Source: Flavobacteriales bacterium UBA1937 (GTDB lineage Bacteria > Bacteroidota > Bacteroidia > Flavobacteriales > Weeksellaceae). From it: a stretch of 64,000 bases of DNA. A model generated the notes under the pieces. The model did not search any database and was not told where the DNA came from. It saw nothing but the letters and a program-made list of their open reading frames with translations. Location of the stretch: assembly GCA_002337005.1 (NCBI GenBank), contig DDFD01000015.1, positions 1 through 64,000 on the forward strand. The letters run 5' to 3'. Below, one piece after another: positions 45,668-52,832 of this stretch. A program made the translations under genes and the position numbers. The stretch's first letter is position 1. Each line of letters begins with the position of its first letter.

Positions 45668-47008
45668 TTAAGAAATTCCGTATTCTGAAAGTTTTCGGTA
45701 AAGCGTCGCTGTACCAATTCCCAAAAGTTCGGCAGTTTTGGTTTTGTTATTTTGGGTATGCTCTAAAATTTTTAGGATATGTTTTTTTTCAACTTCTGAA
45801 AGATTGAAAACTAAATCGCTATTATTAAATGAATTAGATTTTGTGAGGATTTCCATTGGCAAAGTATCTTCCGTAAGCTGGTTTCCTTCCATCAAAATTA
45901 GGCTTCTTTCAACTATGTTTTTTAGTTCTCTGATATTTCCATTCCAAGGTTGATTTTGAAGCACTTTAATGAAATTTTCAGAAATATTTTCTATTTTTTT
46001 TCCTTGATTATAAGCAAACTTCGTGGCAAATATTTTAATAAGTTCAGGAATGTCTTCTTGCCTTTCCCGCAATGGCGGAATATGGATTTGAAAAGCAGAA
46101 ATTCGGTAAAACAAATCTTCTCTGAAATTTCCGTTCTGTATCTCTTGTTGAAGATTTCTGTTGGTAGCCGTAATAATTCTTACATCGATTTTGGTAGGCT
46201 TAGTATCACCAATTTTTAAAAATTCTCCCGTTTCTAAAACCCGCAAAATTTTTGCCTGCAATTCCAACGCCATTTCACCAATTTCATCTAAAAAAAGAGT
46301 GCCTTTATTTGCTTCTTCAAATAGTCCTTTTTGGTCTTTGTTAGCACCTGTAAACGAGCCTGCTTTATGACCGAATAGTTCATTTTCTAATAAATCTTTA
46401 CTGAAAGCCGAACAATTGATGGCAACAAAATTTTGTTTGCTTCTCAAACTTTCGTGATGTATGGCTTGTGCAAAAAGTTCTTTGCCTGTTCCTGTTTCGC
46501 CAGTAAGCAAAACCGTGGTATTGGTTTTGGCGACTTTTTTTGCCAAATTTTTAATATCAGAAATTATTTTAGAATTTCCTACTATAGTATCAAAGGAGTA
46601 ATTATTGCTAAGCTTTTTCTCAAGTTTAAGTATTTTTTTTGTAAGTGTAACTTTTTCTAATGCTTTGTAAATGAGCGGAATAATCTTATTGTTGTCATCA
46701 CCTTTGGTAAGGTAATCGAAAGCTCCATTTTTAATGGCGGTTACACTATCTGGAATATTTCCGTAAGCGGTAAGCAAAATAATTTCGGGGATCGGATTTT
46801 TTTCTTTGATGCTCTTTACCAAATCTACTCCTGAACCGTCTGGTAATTTCACATCGCTAATCACCACATCAATATCATTTTTATCCAAAATTTTTAAACC
46901 CGAAGTACAATCTTTGGCTTGGAAAACTTCAAAATCTTCCATTTCAATGATTCTTGAAAGTAGGTTTCTTAATTTTTCTTCGTCGTCGATGATTAAAATA
47001 TTATTCAA
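45668..47008 (-). CDS. NtrC-type sigma-54-dependent response regulator of the kdp locus
   Basis: The 446-aa protein has a receiver domain (1-120) with phosphoacceptor Asp52 in ISDVKLPDGSG, an AAA+ domain with Walker A TGETGTGKE (about 165-173), sigma-54 contact loop GSFTGA (GAFTGA with Ala to Ser) and LFLDEIGEM, and a C-terminal Fis-type HTH (KTKTAELLGIGTATLYRKLSEYGIS region). It takes the place of KdpE, which is an OmpR-type regulator in Proteobacteria. It is likely phosphorylated by the island's kinase at 36925-38646, and it is transcribed separately from kdp owing to a terminator. Confidence 0.93.
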   Translation of the reverse strand: MNNILIIDDEEKLRNLLSRIIEMEDFEVFQAKDCTSGLKILDKNDIDVVISDVKLPDGSGVDLVKSIKEKNPIPEIILLTAYGNIPDSVTAIKNGAFDYLTKGDDNNKIIPLIYKALEKVTLTKKILKLEKKLSNNYSFDTIVGNSKIISDIKNLAKKVAKTNTTVLLTGETGTGKELFAQAIHHESLRSKQNFVAINCSAFSKDLLENELFGHKAGSFTGANKDQKGLFEEANKGTLFLDEIGEMALELQAKILRVLETGEFLKIGDTKPTKIDVRIITATNRNLQQEIQNGNFREDLFYRISAFQIHIPPLRERQEDIPELIKIFATKFAYNQGKKIENISENFIKVLQNQPWNGNIRELKNIVERSLILMEGNQLTEDTLPMEILTKSNSFNNSDLVFNLSEVEKKHILKILEHTQNNKTKTAELLGIGTATLYRKLSEYGIS

Positions 47009-47155
47009 AATAAATTTTATTTTATGTTGTAAAGTTATTACTTATTTTGAATAATTAAAGTTTAACTTTTATTCAAATTTGTTTATATCCTCTATTGTAT
47101 TATCTACAAAACCATGCAACTCTGTATTATTTTTATTATTCTCCTCAAGTGGCTG

Positions 47156-48388
47156 TCATTCCCACAACTCACAATCTTTCACAACTACATCGGTAAGGGT
47201 AAGCCCCGCACAAGTTCCTATAATTTGAATTTTCTGTCCTTTGTTCAATTGCGACAAAACCTTGTTGTTTTCATCATCGAAATAGCAGTTTACTCCTTTC
47301 AAGAAATCTATCTTTAATGCTACATAAGGATTATCCATCACGTCTTTGCCAATATTTTCAACGGCACCCGTAATCAACAGCCTTTTGCCTTTATATTGCT
47401 GGTCTGCGGAAACCTCGTTAGCCTCGTAGGCTCTGTAGAGTTCCGATGCGGTTACCTCCATATCTACTTTTGGAAAAAGTTTGCTTTGTGGGTCAATCTG
47501 TTTCAGTTTTGCTAAAAATCCTTCTTTTGTAGCAATATATGGGTAGGTATAATTTCCTTTTTCATTCCAAGAAGAAAGCCCATTGTTTTTAGCCTCGTAA
47601 ACCGCCTCCAAATTCTCTTTGTCATTTGGGTTCATCAAGGCAAAGAATGGTGTTAAATCATAGTCGTATTTGATTTGTTGAGGGTTTTTGTCTAAATCGT
47701 ATGAAGTTCCTTTTACTCCAGATGCTCCAAATTTAGATTTATATCTATCAAAAACCTCCAGAATTTCTTTTGGAAGCCCACCGTTAGCGCTGGGAATAGC
47801 TAAAGCACAAGCTTTTACAACGAAACTCATTTTGTTCTCTCCGTCAGCAGAAGAAGTTACCTGTTGCTCGACATCGCTGTTAATAGCAAAAGTTGTTCCT
47901 GAAATATTGGTAATCCCATTAGTAATAGCATTTAGGACAGATAAATATTCAGAATTAACAACTTTTTGTTTAACTAATTGAATATAGACAGGATTTGACT
48001 TTAATTCGGAATGTATTTTTTCTCGCTCTGCTTTTCTCTCAGGAGAAAGGGAAGCAATATTTTTATCAACCTCATCAAGATAATTTTGGTAAGGGTTTTG
48101 GCTGGAAACATCTTCTATAGAATTTTCATTTACCGTTAAATTTGAAGAAGGAAACTTTGCCTTATTAGAAGTTACCCCAACCAAAGCCAATAAAACGGCA
48201 TAGGTTACATACCTTACGCCTTTGCTGTTCCACTGATTAAACTTTTCTTTGATTTTTTCTGAAACTGGAGGAAGAATAATTGCTCCTAAAATTACAGAAA
48301 TTAATCCCGTTAAAACTTCCTTTTGGGCGAACATGCCTAAAGAGGCGATGATAAACAATGCACCGATAATAAATTTTACGATTCTCAT
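47156..48388 (-). CDS. Membrane protein with C-terminal OB-fold (tRNA_anti-like) domain
   Basis: The 410-aa protein has two or three N-terminal hydrophobic helices (about 4-24, 28-45 and 62-78). A soluble middle (about 100-310) has no motif I recognise. A C-terminal OB-fold (about 315-405: ASELYRAYEANEVSADQQYKG, GAVENIGKDVMDNPYVALKI, LSQLNKGQKIQIIGTCAGLTL) matches the tRNA_anti-like family found in bacterial membrane or secreted proteins. Function is unknown. It is on the same strand as the kdp regulator, 147 bp upstream of it. Confidence 0.75.
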   Translation of the reverse strand: MRIVKFIIGALFIIASLGMFAQKEVLTGLISVILGAIILPPVSEKIKEKFNQWNSKGVRYVTYAVLLALVGVTSNKAKFPSSNLTVNENSIEDVSSQNPYQNYLDEVDKNIASLSPERKAEREKIHSELKSNPVYIQLVKQKVVNSEYLSVLNAITNGITNISGTTFAINSDVEQQVTSSADGENKMSFVVKACALAIPSANGGLPKEILEVFDRYKSKFGASGVKGTSYDLDKNPQQIKYDYDLTPFFALMNPNDKENLEAVYEAKNNGLSSWNEKGNYTYPYIATKEGFLAKLKQIDPQSKLFPKVDMEVTASELYRAYEANEVSADQQYKGKRLLITGAVENIGKDVMDNPYVALKIDFLKGVNCYFDDENNKVLSQLNKGQKIQIIGTCAGLTLTDVVVKDCELWE

Positions 48389-48486
48389 AAGACTGATATT
48401 TTTATTTACTTCCAGTCCCTGAGAAGTTGGTTAATTGTATTTTTTTTAGATGAAAAAGCGCAGAGGACTAAACTCAATTTGCAAGA

Positions 48487-48623
48487 AGAGGCTCTGGTAA
48501 GCCTTGTAACACAAACAAGAATAGCCTCTACGCAGACGTAGAGGCATCAACTGTTTATCCTGTGTTACTTTGAATTTACCAGATTCCTTCTTACAGAATA
48601 AAAGCGACGCTTTTATATTTTTT
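48487..48623 (+). ncRNA. Candidate structured RNA with its own terminator
   Basis: Three nested helices: TCTGGTAA/TTACCAGA (48493-48500 with 48576-48583), GTAACACA/TGTGTTAC (48506-48513 with 48561-48568) and GCCTCTACG/CGTAGAGGC (48524-48532 with 48537-48545, CAGA loop). An internal bubble of 10 and 15 nt separates the last two. AGAGGC at 48487-48492 can compete for GCCTCT, giving an alternative fold. A + strand terminator follows (ATAAAAGC-GAC-GCTTTTAT, 48598-48616, then T6), although no + strand gene precedes it. This favours a small RNA. A single-strand DNA site such as an oriT is the alternative. Confidence 0.55.
48598..48623 (+). terminator. Terminator of the candidate structured RNA
   Basis: ATAAAAGC and GCTTTTAT form an 8-bp stem with a GAC loop, followed by ATTTTTT on the + strand only. 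Confidence 0.75.
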
Positions 48624-48854
48624 CGTTAAAATTTTCTAATGGCTAAATTACAAATTATCATTTTGATTTCCCAAAACATTATGTAATTATTTCTTATTTA
48701 AAATTTTTGCACCTGCGAAAAACTCTTTATTAATGAGCGTTTTGCCACTTTACCTACATCGTTTCATGTCTAATTCTTGACAGTTTTTAAGGCTATGGAG
48801 AAACTCTATTTCTTTTTCAATACATTTCCTTATCATTGAAAATTTGAGAAGTTT

Positions 48855-49532
48855 TTAAGCCTCTATTTGATTTTGCAGAAATCTATCATACAATACTAAA
48901 ACTTGGGATGAGTTAAACTCAAAACCTCTGCTGGTCTTAAATCCACTGCTATTTAGCTCATTTGCAATCTTGCTGTATGTTTTACCTGCATTGCGTAGTG
49001 AAACGATGAGAGCCGTAGCCTTGCGGTTATTCTCATTACTTAATGCCTTCAATCTCATCGCCTCACTTCCCATTTTTTGGGCTTCTGGAGTTAAGTTTTT
49101 TGGATTGCCTAATTTTACGCCTTTGGATTTCAGTTCTTGAAGTGCTGAAATTGTCCTTTTGCTAATAAGTTCCCTCTCTTCTTGTGCCAACACCGCCATT
49201 ATCCCAATAGTGAGGGAGTTTGCCTCTGGCATATCGCAACATTTGAAATCTACATTACTATCCTTCAATAAAAAGATAAACCCAGCATTTCTGCTGAGTC
49301 TATCAAGTTTAGCGATGAGCAAAGTTGCACCTTCACTTTTGCTTTTTTCTATGGCTTTCAATAACTGAGGTCGGTTGTTATTTTTACCACTCTCAACCTC
49401 TTCAAATTCACAAATGAGAATGTCATCATTTTTCAAGAAATTTTTTACCATTGTTTTTTGGGCTTCGAGTCCCAATCCACTTTCTCCCTGTTGTTTGGTG
49501 GAAACTCTGTAATAGGCTATGTATTTTTGCAT
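48855..49532 (-). CDS. Small serine recombinase (resolvase/invertase family)
   Basis: The 225-aa protein has the resolvase catalytic domain: IAYYRVSTKQQGESGLGLEAQ with the nucleophilic Ser in RVST (about residue 9), LLIAKLDRLSRNAGF, and MAVLAQEERELISKRTISALQ leading into helix E. A short C-terminal HTH follows (ALIVSLRNAGKTYSKIANELN, then GFKTSRGFEFNSSQV). It probably resolves element dimers or inverts a segment. Its target site was not identified. It is the last gene of the right-end module, on the same strand as the integrase. Confidence 0.92.
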   Translation of the reverse strand: MQKYIAYYRVSTKQQGESGLGLEAQKTMVKNFLKNDDILICEFEEVESGKNNNRPQLLKAIEKSKSEGATLLIAKLDRLSRNAGFIFLLKDSNVDFKCCDMPEANSLTIGIMAVLAQEERELISKRTISALQELKSKGVKLGNPKNLTPEAQKMGSEAMRLKALSNENNRKATALIVSLRNAGKTYSKIANELNSSGFKTSRGFEFNSSQVLVLYDRFLQNQIEA

Positions 49533-49615
49533 TTATTCTTTGGTTATTTAATTTATAATGTTTCTTGAACGCTCGTTTAAGGTTTGTAACGGATTTAATG
49601 CTGGTGTGAAATCTT

Positions 49616-50017
49616 CTAATTGTTGTTAATAATTTCCCACAAATCCTTATCAGACTTACTTTCTAAATCATTAAGATTTTTTTGATAAGCAATATTTCCA
49701 TTAGGAGAAGCAGATAAACTCCAGCCCCTATGTCTTGCTTTGTGGCTTAAGAAAAATATCGTAGCTTTTGCATTGCCATTTGAAATTAACTGAAATAAGG
49801 TTGCCTCTGCAAAGTCTAAAGAGTCTTCTACGATGTTTTGATAGTCATCTTTAAACTGCAAATCTGATTTGAGCCAATTGTAGAAAGTCTGCCTGTTTAC
49901 CCTTGCCATTCTGCAAGCAGGGGCAATCAAGCCTAAAGTTTTCCCTAGTGCCTTCAGTAGCTTCGCTTTCTTCTGCTGGGTTGAAATACTGTCTTTATTT
50001 ATCTCACGCACGTACAT
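49616..50017 (-). CDS. HTH protein resembling phage terminase small subunits
   Basis: The 133-aa protein contains an HTH, LIAPACRMARVNRQTFYNWL (about residues 31-50), then the segment FKDDYQNIVEDSLDFAEATL and NGNAKATIFFLSHKARHRGW, a pattern common in small-terminase-like and homeodomain-like phage proteins. No large terminase or other phage structural gene is nearby, so packaging is doubtful and a regulatory or replication role is possible. It sits 31 bp after the 245-aa gene. Confidence 0.7.
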   Translation of the reverse strand: MYVREINKDSISTQQKKAKLLKALGKTLGLIAPACRMARVNRQTFYNWLKSDLQFKDDYQNIVEDSLDFAEATLFQLISNGNAKATIFFLSHKARHRGWSLSASPNGNIAYQKNLNDLESKSDKDLWEIINNN

Positions 50018-50047
50018 ATAGTGTCTAATTTGTCTTATTTTCTGGAA

Positions 50048-50785
50048 TTAAATTATAGTTTTCCTGTTTATCAAATCCACATCTTCATTCAGCAGGTCGC
50101 TTGGCATTGACCAATAAGAGAAGCCTTTATAACTCCACACCCTGTAAATTACATCTTCAAAATCTACTAACTCTCCAAAGTATCGTATATGGGAGACTAA
50201 CTGTAAAAAGGTGAGATTATCTCCGAATTTTTCACGAATTGAATAAAAATGAGGATTATTCTCCATAGTAGCAGCAAACATCCATTCCATACCTTCCAGA
50301 GTTTCCCCCACGAGTTTGTCGGATAAATTGAAATGCCCACGAAGTTTGTAGATGTCCTCACTCCAATATTTTTGCTGGGTGATTATGTCAATTTCTTCCT
50401 CTGCTTCTACGGAGACACCTTTAGCCCTTAAAAAGTCCGAAAAGATGTGGCGGTAGCAAAACTCATTTCCTATTCCATATCCCAACAAAACAGCCTTTGT
50501 GGTGTTTTCCTCTTTGCAGAACACCCTGATGTCATTCAATAATTTTTCTACTCCCTTTCTCTGCAACTTTTTCCTGTAAAGAAGATTACATGCTAAAAAG
50601 TCTCCTGCTCTCTGGTTGCTGTACATTCTGAAAATGCTAAATCCTACCAGTTTCTTAACTTTCTCCGAGTTCTTGTAACTTCCGTAAACTTTCCCGACAA
50701 TGCTTATCAAGGTAAAGCCTTCATAGGATTGGGTATTTATACTCTCAAAACTTGCAGTAACAATAGATATCCCCTGTGTTTTCAC
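50048..50785 (-). CDS. Island protein of unknown function (245 aa)
   Basis: Soluble protein of 245 aa with no signal peptide and no domain I recognise. Visible features are a basic stretch (LLYRKKLQRKGVEKLLNDIRVF, about 68-89), an acidic run VEAEEEIDI (about 129-137) and aromatic-rich C-terminal segments (YRVWSYKGFSYWSM). A -7 element TAAATTTG on the minus strand (50825-50818) lies 33 bp upstream and probably starts a transcript through the HTH gene and perhaps the recombinase gene. Confidence 0.65.
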   Translation of the reverse strand: MKTQGISIVTASFESINTQSYEGFTLISIVGKVYGSYKNSEKVKKLVGFSIFRMYSNQRAGDFLACNLLYRKKLQRKGVEKLLNDIRVFCKEENTTKAVLLGYGIGNEFCYRHIFSDFLRAKGVSVEAEEEIDIITQQKYWSEDIYKLRGHFNLSDKLVGETLEGMEWMFAATMENNPHFYSIREKFGDNLTFLQLVSHIRYFGELVDFEDVIYRVWSYKGFSYWSMPSDLLNEDVDLINRKTII

Positions 50786-50817
50786 TACTTAAATATAAGA
50801 AATTTTTCGTAGATACA

Positions 50818-50825
50818 CAAATTTA
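50818..50825 (-). promoter_or_regulatory. Candidate promoter of the right-end module
   Basis: TAAATTTG on the minus strand, 33 bp before the ATG at 50785. No matching -33 element was seen. Confidence 0.45.
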
Positions 50826-51074
50826 TATTATTGATTTACCGTTAGTTATGCGTTTTATGTGATTCCAACTAATCAAATTACCAACTTTTCTATAAACTTC
50901 CCATCTCCATAGTTTAAGAGTTTCTAAACCTTCCTTTACTTTCTAATGCTTTCTACTTTTCTCTATTGTCTTACTTCTTTTAAAAGTTTACTGTACAGAG
51001 ATTACAGGATGAACTCTGGAGTAGTTATCTTCTCTCCCTTTATAATACCCCATTATTACTGTACACTTTTTTTC

Positions 51075-51833
51075 CTAATCAACTCCCCACCATTTTCGCT
51101 TCAAATGGACATTTATTTTGATGAGGTCTGAACCTTTAACTAAAACTCCTTTGGCAGATATAAAATAATGTCCTTTATCTAATTTTTTAACATTATACTT
51201 AATAAATTCCATAGGAATCTTTTTGCCTTTGAAATCTTCTGCGTAGAAATAGTTTTTCTTGACAATAATAAAACCAAACTTTAACGCTTCTTTTTTTAAG
51301 TTCTCGGCAGTGGTAACCGAAACACCTAAACACTTTGCAAAGTATCTTACAGAAAAGTCATAATAATTTTTTGGAAGAGCGTAAGTACTCTTTCTGGGAA
51401 TTCCATTAATAACCCCCGACACTTTATTTTTCTTGTCAAAAAATTTTTTTGAATTTCTGTAAAATCCAATCAGAGCAACCGCACAAAGCCCTCTAAAGTC
51501 TTTGAAGTTTGGTCTATCAAATTTTAAAGCTGTATGAAATCTCGTTTTGTATTTTCGTTTAAGTTGTCCATAACTCACAACCCTTAAAGATTGAGTCTTA
51601 GAATTGAAGGAAAGCCACCTGTTCTTTAACATCCAATCTAAGCAGGTTTTTAGGGTCTTCTCACTAATCCCAATTTCTTTTGCCCATATTTTGTAACTAT
51701 TGGCTTTCACTGACAAATGTCCGCTGGATATACACTTTAAAAATGTGTATATCTTAAGGTGGTTTAATTTTCGTCTGACTATTGCATACTGTATTAAACC
51801 AATCGGAATCGTAGTGTAAGCCCCCTTCATCAT
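51075..51833 (-). CDS. Island DNA-binding-like protein (252 aa), possible replication initiator
   Basis: The 252-aa basic protein has two HTH-like regions: WAKEIGISEKTLKTCLDWMLKNRWL (about 49-73) and FAKCLGVSVTTAENLKKEALKFGFI (about 168-192). The double winged-helix-like layout and Lys-rich C-terminus (HLKRKWW) recall plasmid or phage initiators, but no family is firmly recognised. The ATG at 51833 overlaps, as ATGA, the stop of the detached integrase tail (51830-51961). In the integrated state no promoter is visible upstream; in a circular form it would follow the full-length integrase. Confidence 0.7.
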   Translation of the reverse strand: MMKGAYTTIPIGLIQYAIVRRKLNHLKIYTFLKCISSGHLSVKANSYKIWAKEIGISEKTLKTCLDWMLKNRWLSFNSKTQSLRVVSYGQLKRKYKTRFHTALKFDRPNFKDFRGLCAVALIGFYRNSKKFFDKKNKVSGVINGIPRKSTYALPKNYYDFSVRYFAKCLGVSVTTAENLKKEALKFGFIIVKKNYFYAEDFKGKKIPMEFIKYNVKKLDKGHYFISAKGVLVKGSDLIKINVHLKRKWWGVD

Positions 51834-51961
51834 AACCCTGCAAAGTTTTGATTGTTTACTGGTAAAGGGTATAAGCCTGCTTCTTCTAAGACTGGTTTTA
51901 ATTCATAAAGTTTTCTAAATCCAAGAATAATTTCGTTCGATAATAGTTTGCTTCGGGCTAC
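51830..51961 (-). other. Detached native 3' end of the integrase gene
   Basis: From the GCTAC at the right end, 44 codons (counting the shared Val and the stop) run on the minus strand to TGA at 51832-51830. After the shared Val the residues start ARSKLLSNEIILGF and end PLPVNNQNFAGL, 42 in all, with no start codon. GTAGC is in the same frame here (V-A-R) as in the integrase at 34161-34166. Joining the two ends gives a 561-codon integrase. It overlaps the 252-aa gene by 4 bp. Confidence 0.75.
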
Positions 51962-51966
51962 AAAAT
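51952..51966. repeat. Right attachment-site candidate (attR)
   Basis: TTCGGGCTACAAAAT, partner of 34157-34171. GCTAC at 51957-51961 is followed by AAAATCC and then a terminator, as expected for the original flank of tRNA-fMet. Confidence 0.65.
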
Positions 51967-51968
51967 CC

Positions 51969-52002
51969 AAAAGAGAATCAAAAATTTTGATTCTCTTTTT
52001 TT
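51969..52002 (+). terminator. Displaced original terminator of tRNA-fMet
   Basis: AAAAGAGAATC (51969-51979) and GATTCTCTTTT (51989-51999) form a stem with A/T continuation and a T7 tail on the + strand. In an uninserted chromosome it would start 3-8 bp after the tRNA. It now stands alone at the right end of the island. Confidence 0.75.
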
Positions 52003-52008
52003 ATTCCT

Positions 52009-52016
52009 TATCTTTG
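52009..52016 (+). promoter_or_regulatory. Promoter -7 element of the threonylcarbamoyl-AMP synthase gene
   Basis: TATCTTTG ends only 4 bp before the ATG at 52021. With the usual start a few bases downstream, the mRNA would be leaderless or nearly so. Confidence 0.55.
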
Positions 52017-52020
52017 ATGT

Positions 52021-52632
52021 ATGGCAAAAATCCTAAAAATATACCCTAATAATCCTCAAGAAAATTACATTAATGAGGTCATTAAAACTTTAGAAAATGG
52101 AGGATTAATTATCTATCCATCAGATACGGTATATGCTTTGGGATGCGACATCAACAATATAAAAGCTATGGAAAAACTGGCAAAACTAAAGCATACCACG
52201 CTAGAAAAAGCCCAATTCTCCATTATTTGTAACAATCTGAGCCATCTTTCAGAGTTTACCAGACCTATAGAAACTTCTACTTTCAGGCTTTTAAAAAGTA
52301 AAATTCCTGGTCCGTTTACCTTTATCTTAGAAGCCAACAAAAGTCTTCCTTTGGCATATAAAGGCAAAAAAACAGTAGGAATCCGTGTTCCAGACCATCC
52401 TATTCCTCAATTAATTGTAGAAAAATTAGGGCATCCTATCGCTTCTACTTCCATCAAAGATGATGACGAGGTGATAGAATACTCTACAGACCCAGAACTT
52501 ATCGCCGAGAAATATGACCATCTGGTAGATATTGTGATAGATTCTGGCTACGGAGATAATGAGGCATCTACCATCGTAGATTTAACCAGTGGAGAACCCG
52601 AAATTTTACGTGAAGGAAAGGGAGAATTATAA
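52021..52632 (+). CDS. L-threonylcarbamoyladenylate synthase (YrdC/Sua5 family)
   Basis: Makes threonylcarbamoyl-AMP from threonine, bicarbonate and ATP for the t6A37 modification of ANN-decoding tRNAs. The 203-aa single YrdC domain shows IIYPSDTVYALGCD (about 32-45), KLKHTTLEKAQFSII, KIPGPFTFILEA, KKTVGIRVPDHPI and ASTIVDLTSGEPEILREGKG. It is the short YrdC-type form without a Sua5 C-terminal domain. It is the first chromosomal gene right of the island. Confidence 0.94.
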   Translation: MAKILKIYPNNPQENYINEVIKTLENGGLIIYPSDTVYALGCDINNIKAMEKLAKLKHTTLEKAQFSIICNNLSHLSEFTRPIETSTFRLLKSKIPGPFTFILEANKSLPLAYKGKKTVGIRVPDHPIPQLIVEKLGHPIASTSIKDDDEVIEYSTDPELIAEKYDHLVDIVIDSGYGDNEASTIVDLTSGEPEILREGKGEL

Positions 52633-52795
52633 TTTTTTGGGCGCCAATTTGACTCCTAAAGTTGCCACTTCGTTAGGTTTCCTCATTCCGTTCTCTCTTT
52701 TTTGTTTCATTGTATTTCGCAAAAAGAGTTCCACTCAACTCGGGGCGCAAGTTCCGTCTATCAAAGAAATAGGCTGCAAAAATCAAAATTTGTGT
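52633..52795. repeat. GGGCGCC...GGGGCGC dispersed repeat remnant
   Basis: The gap before yaaA contains TTTTTTGGGCGCCAATTTG, CCGTTCTCTCTTTTTTG, GCAAAAAGAGTTCCACT and CGGGGCGCAAG, an order and composition resembling palindromic repeats dispersed in Flavobacteriia. No gene is supported. Its GC content is visibly higher than the flanks. Confidence 0.45.
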
Positions 52796-52803
52796 TATTT
52801 TTG
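52796..52803 (+). promoter_or_regulatory. yaaA promoter, -7 element
   Basis: TATTTTTG fits TAnnTTTG and ends 29 bp before the yaaA ATG. Confidence 0.5.
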
Positions 52804-52832
52804 AACTTTCAATTTCAAATTTCCTTATTCTA

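Larger units (their letters stand above)
48389..48854. other. 466-bp gene-free gap inside the island
   Basis: No protein gene is evident. It holds the nested inverted repeats and + strand terminator described at 48487-48623. The rest (48625-48854) is A/T-rich; an imperfect hairpin near 48715-48745 (AAAAACTC and GAGCGTTTT) may end the minus-strand recombinase transcript. Confidence 0.6.

Noticed and set aside
49616..50017. Prophage called from the terminase-like gene
   Set aside because: No large terminase, portal, capsid, tail or lysis gene anywhere in the window.
51921..51961. tRNA remnant at the right island end (TTCGATA followed by CGGGCTAC)
   Set aside because: No T-stem pairing and no cloverleaf; the stretch reads as integrase-tail codons instead.
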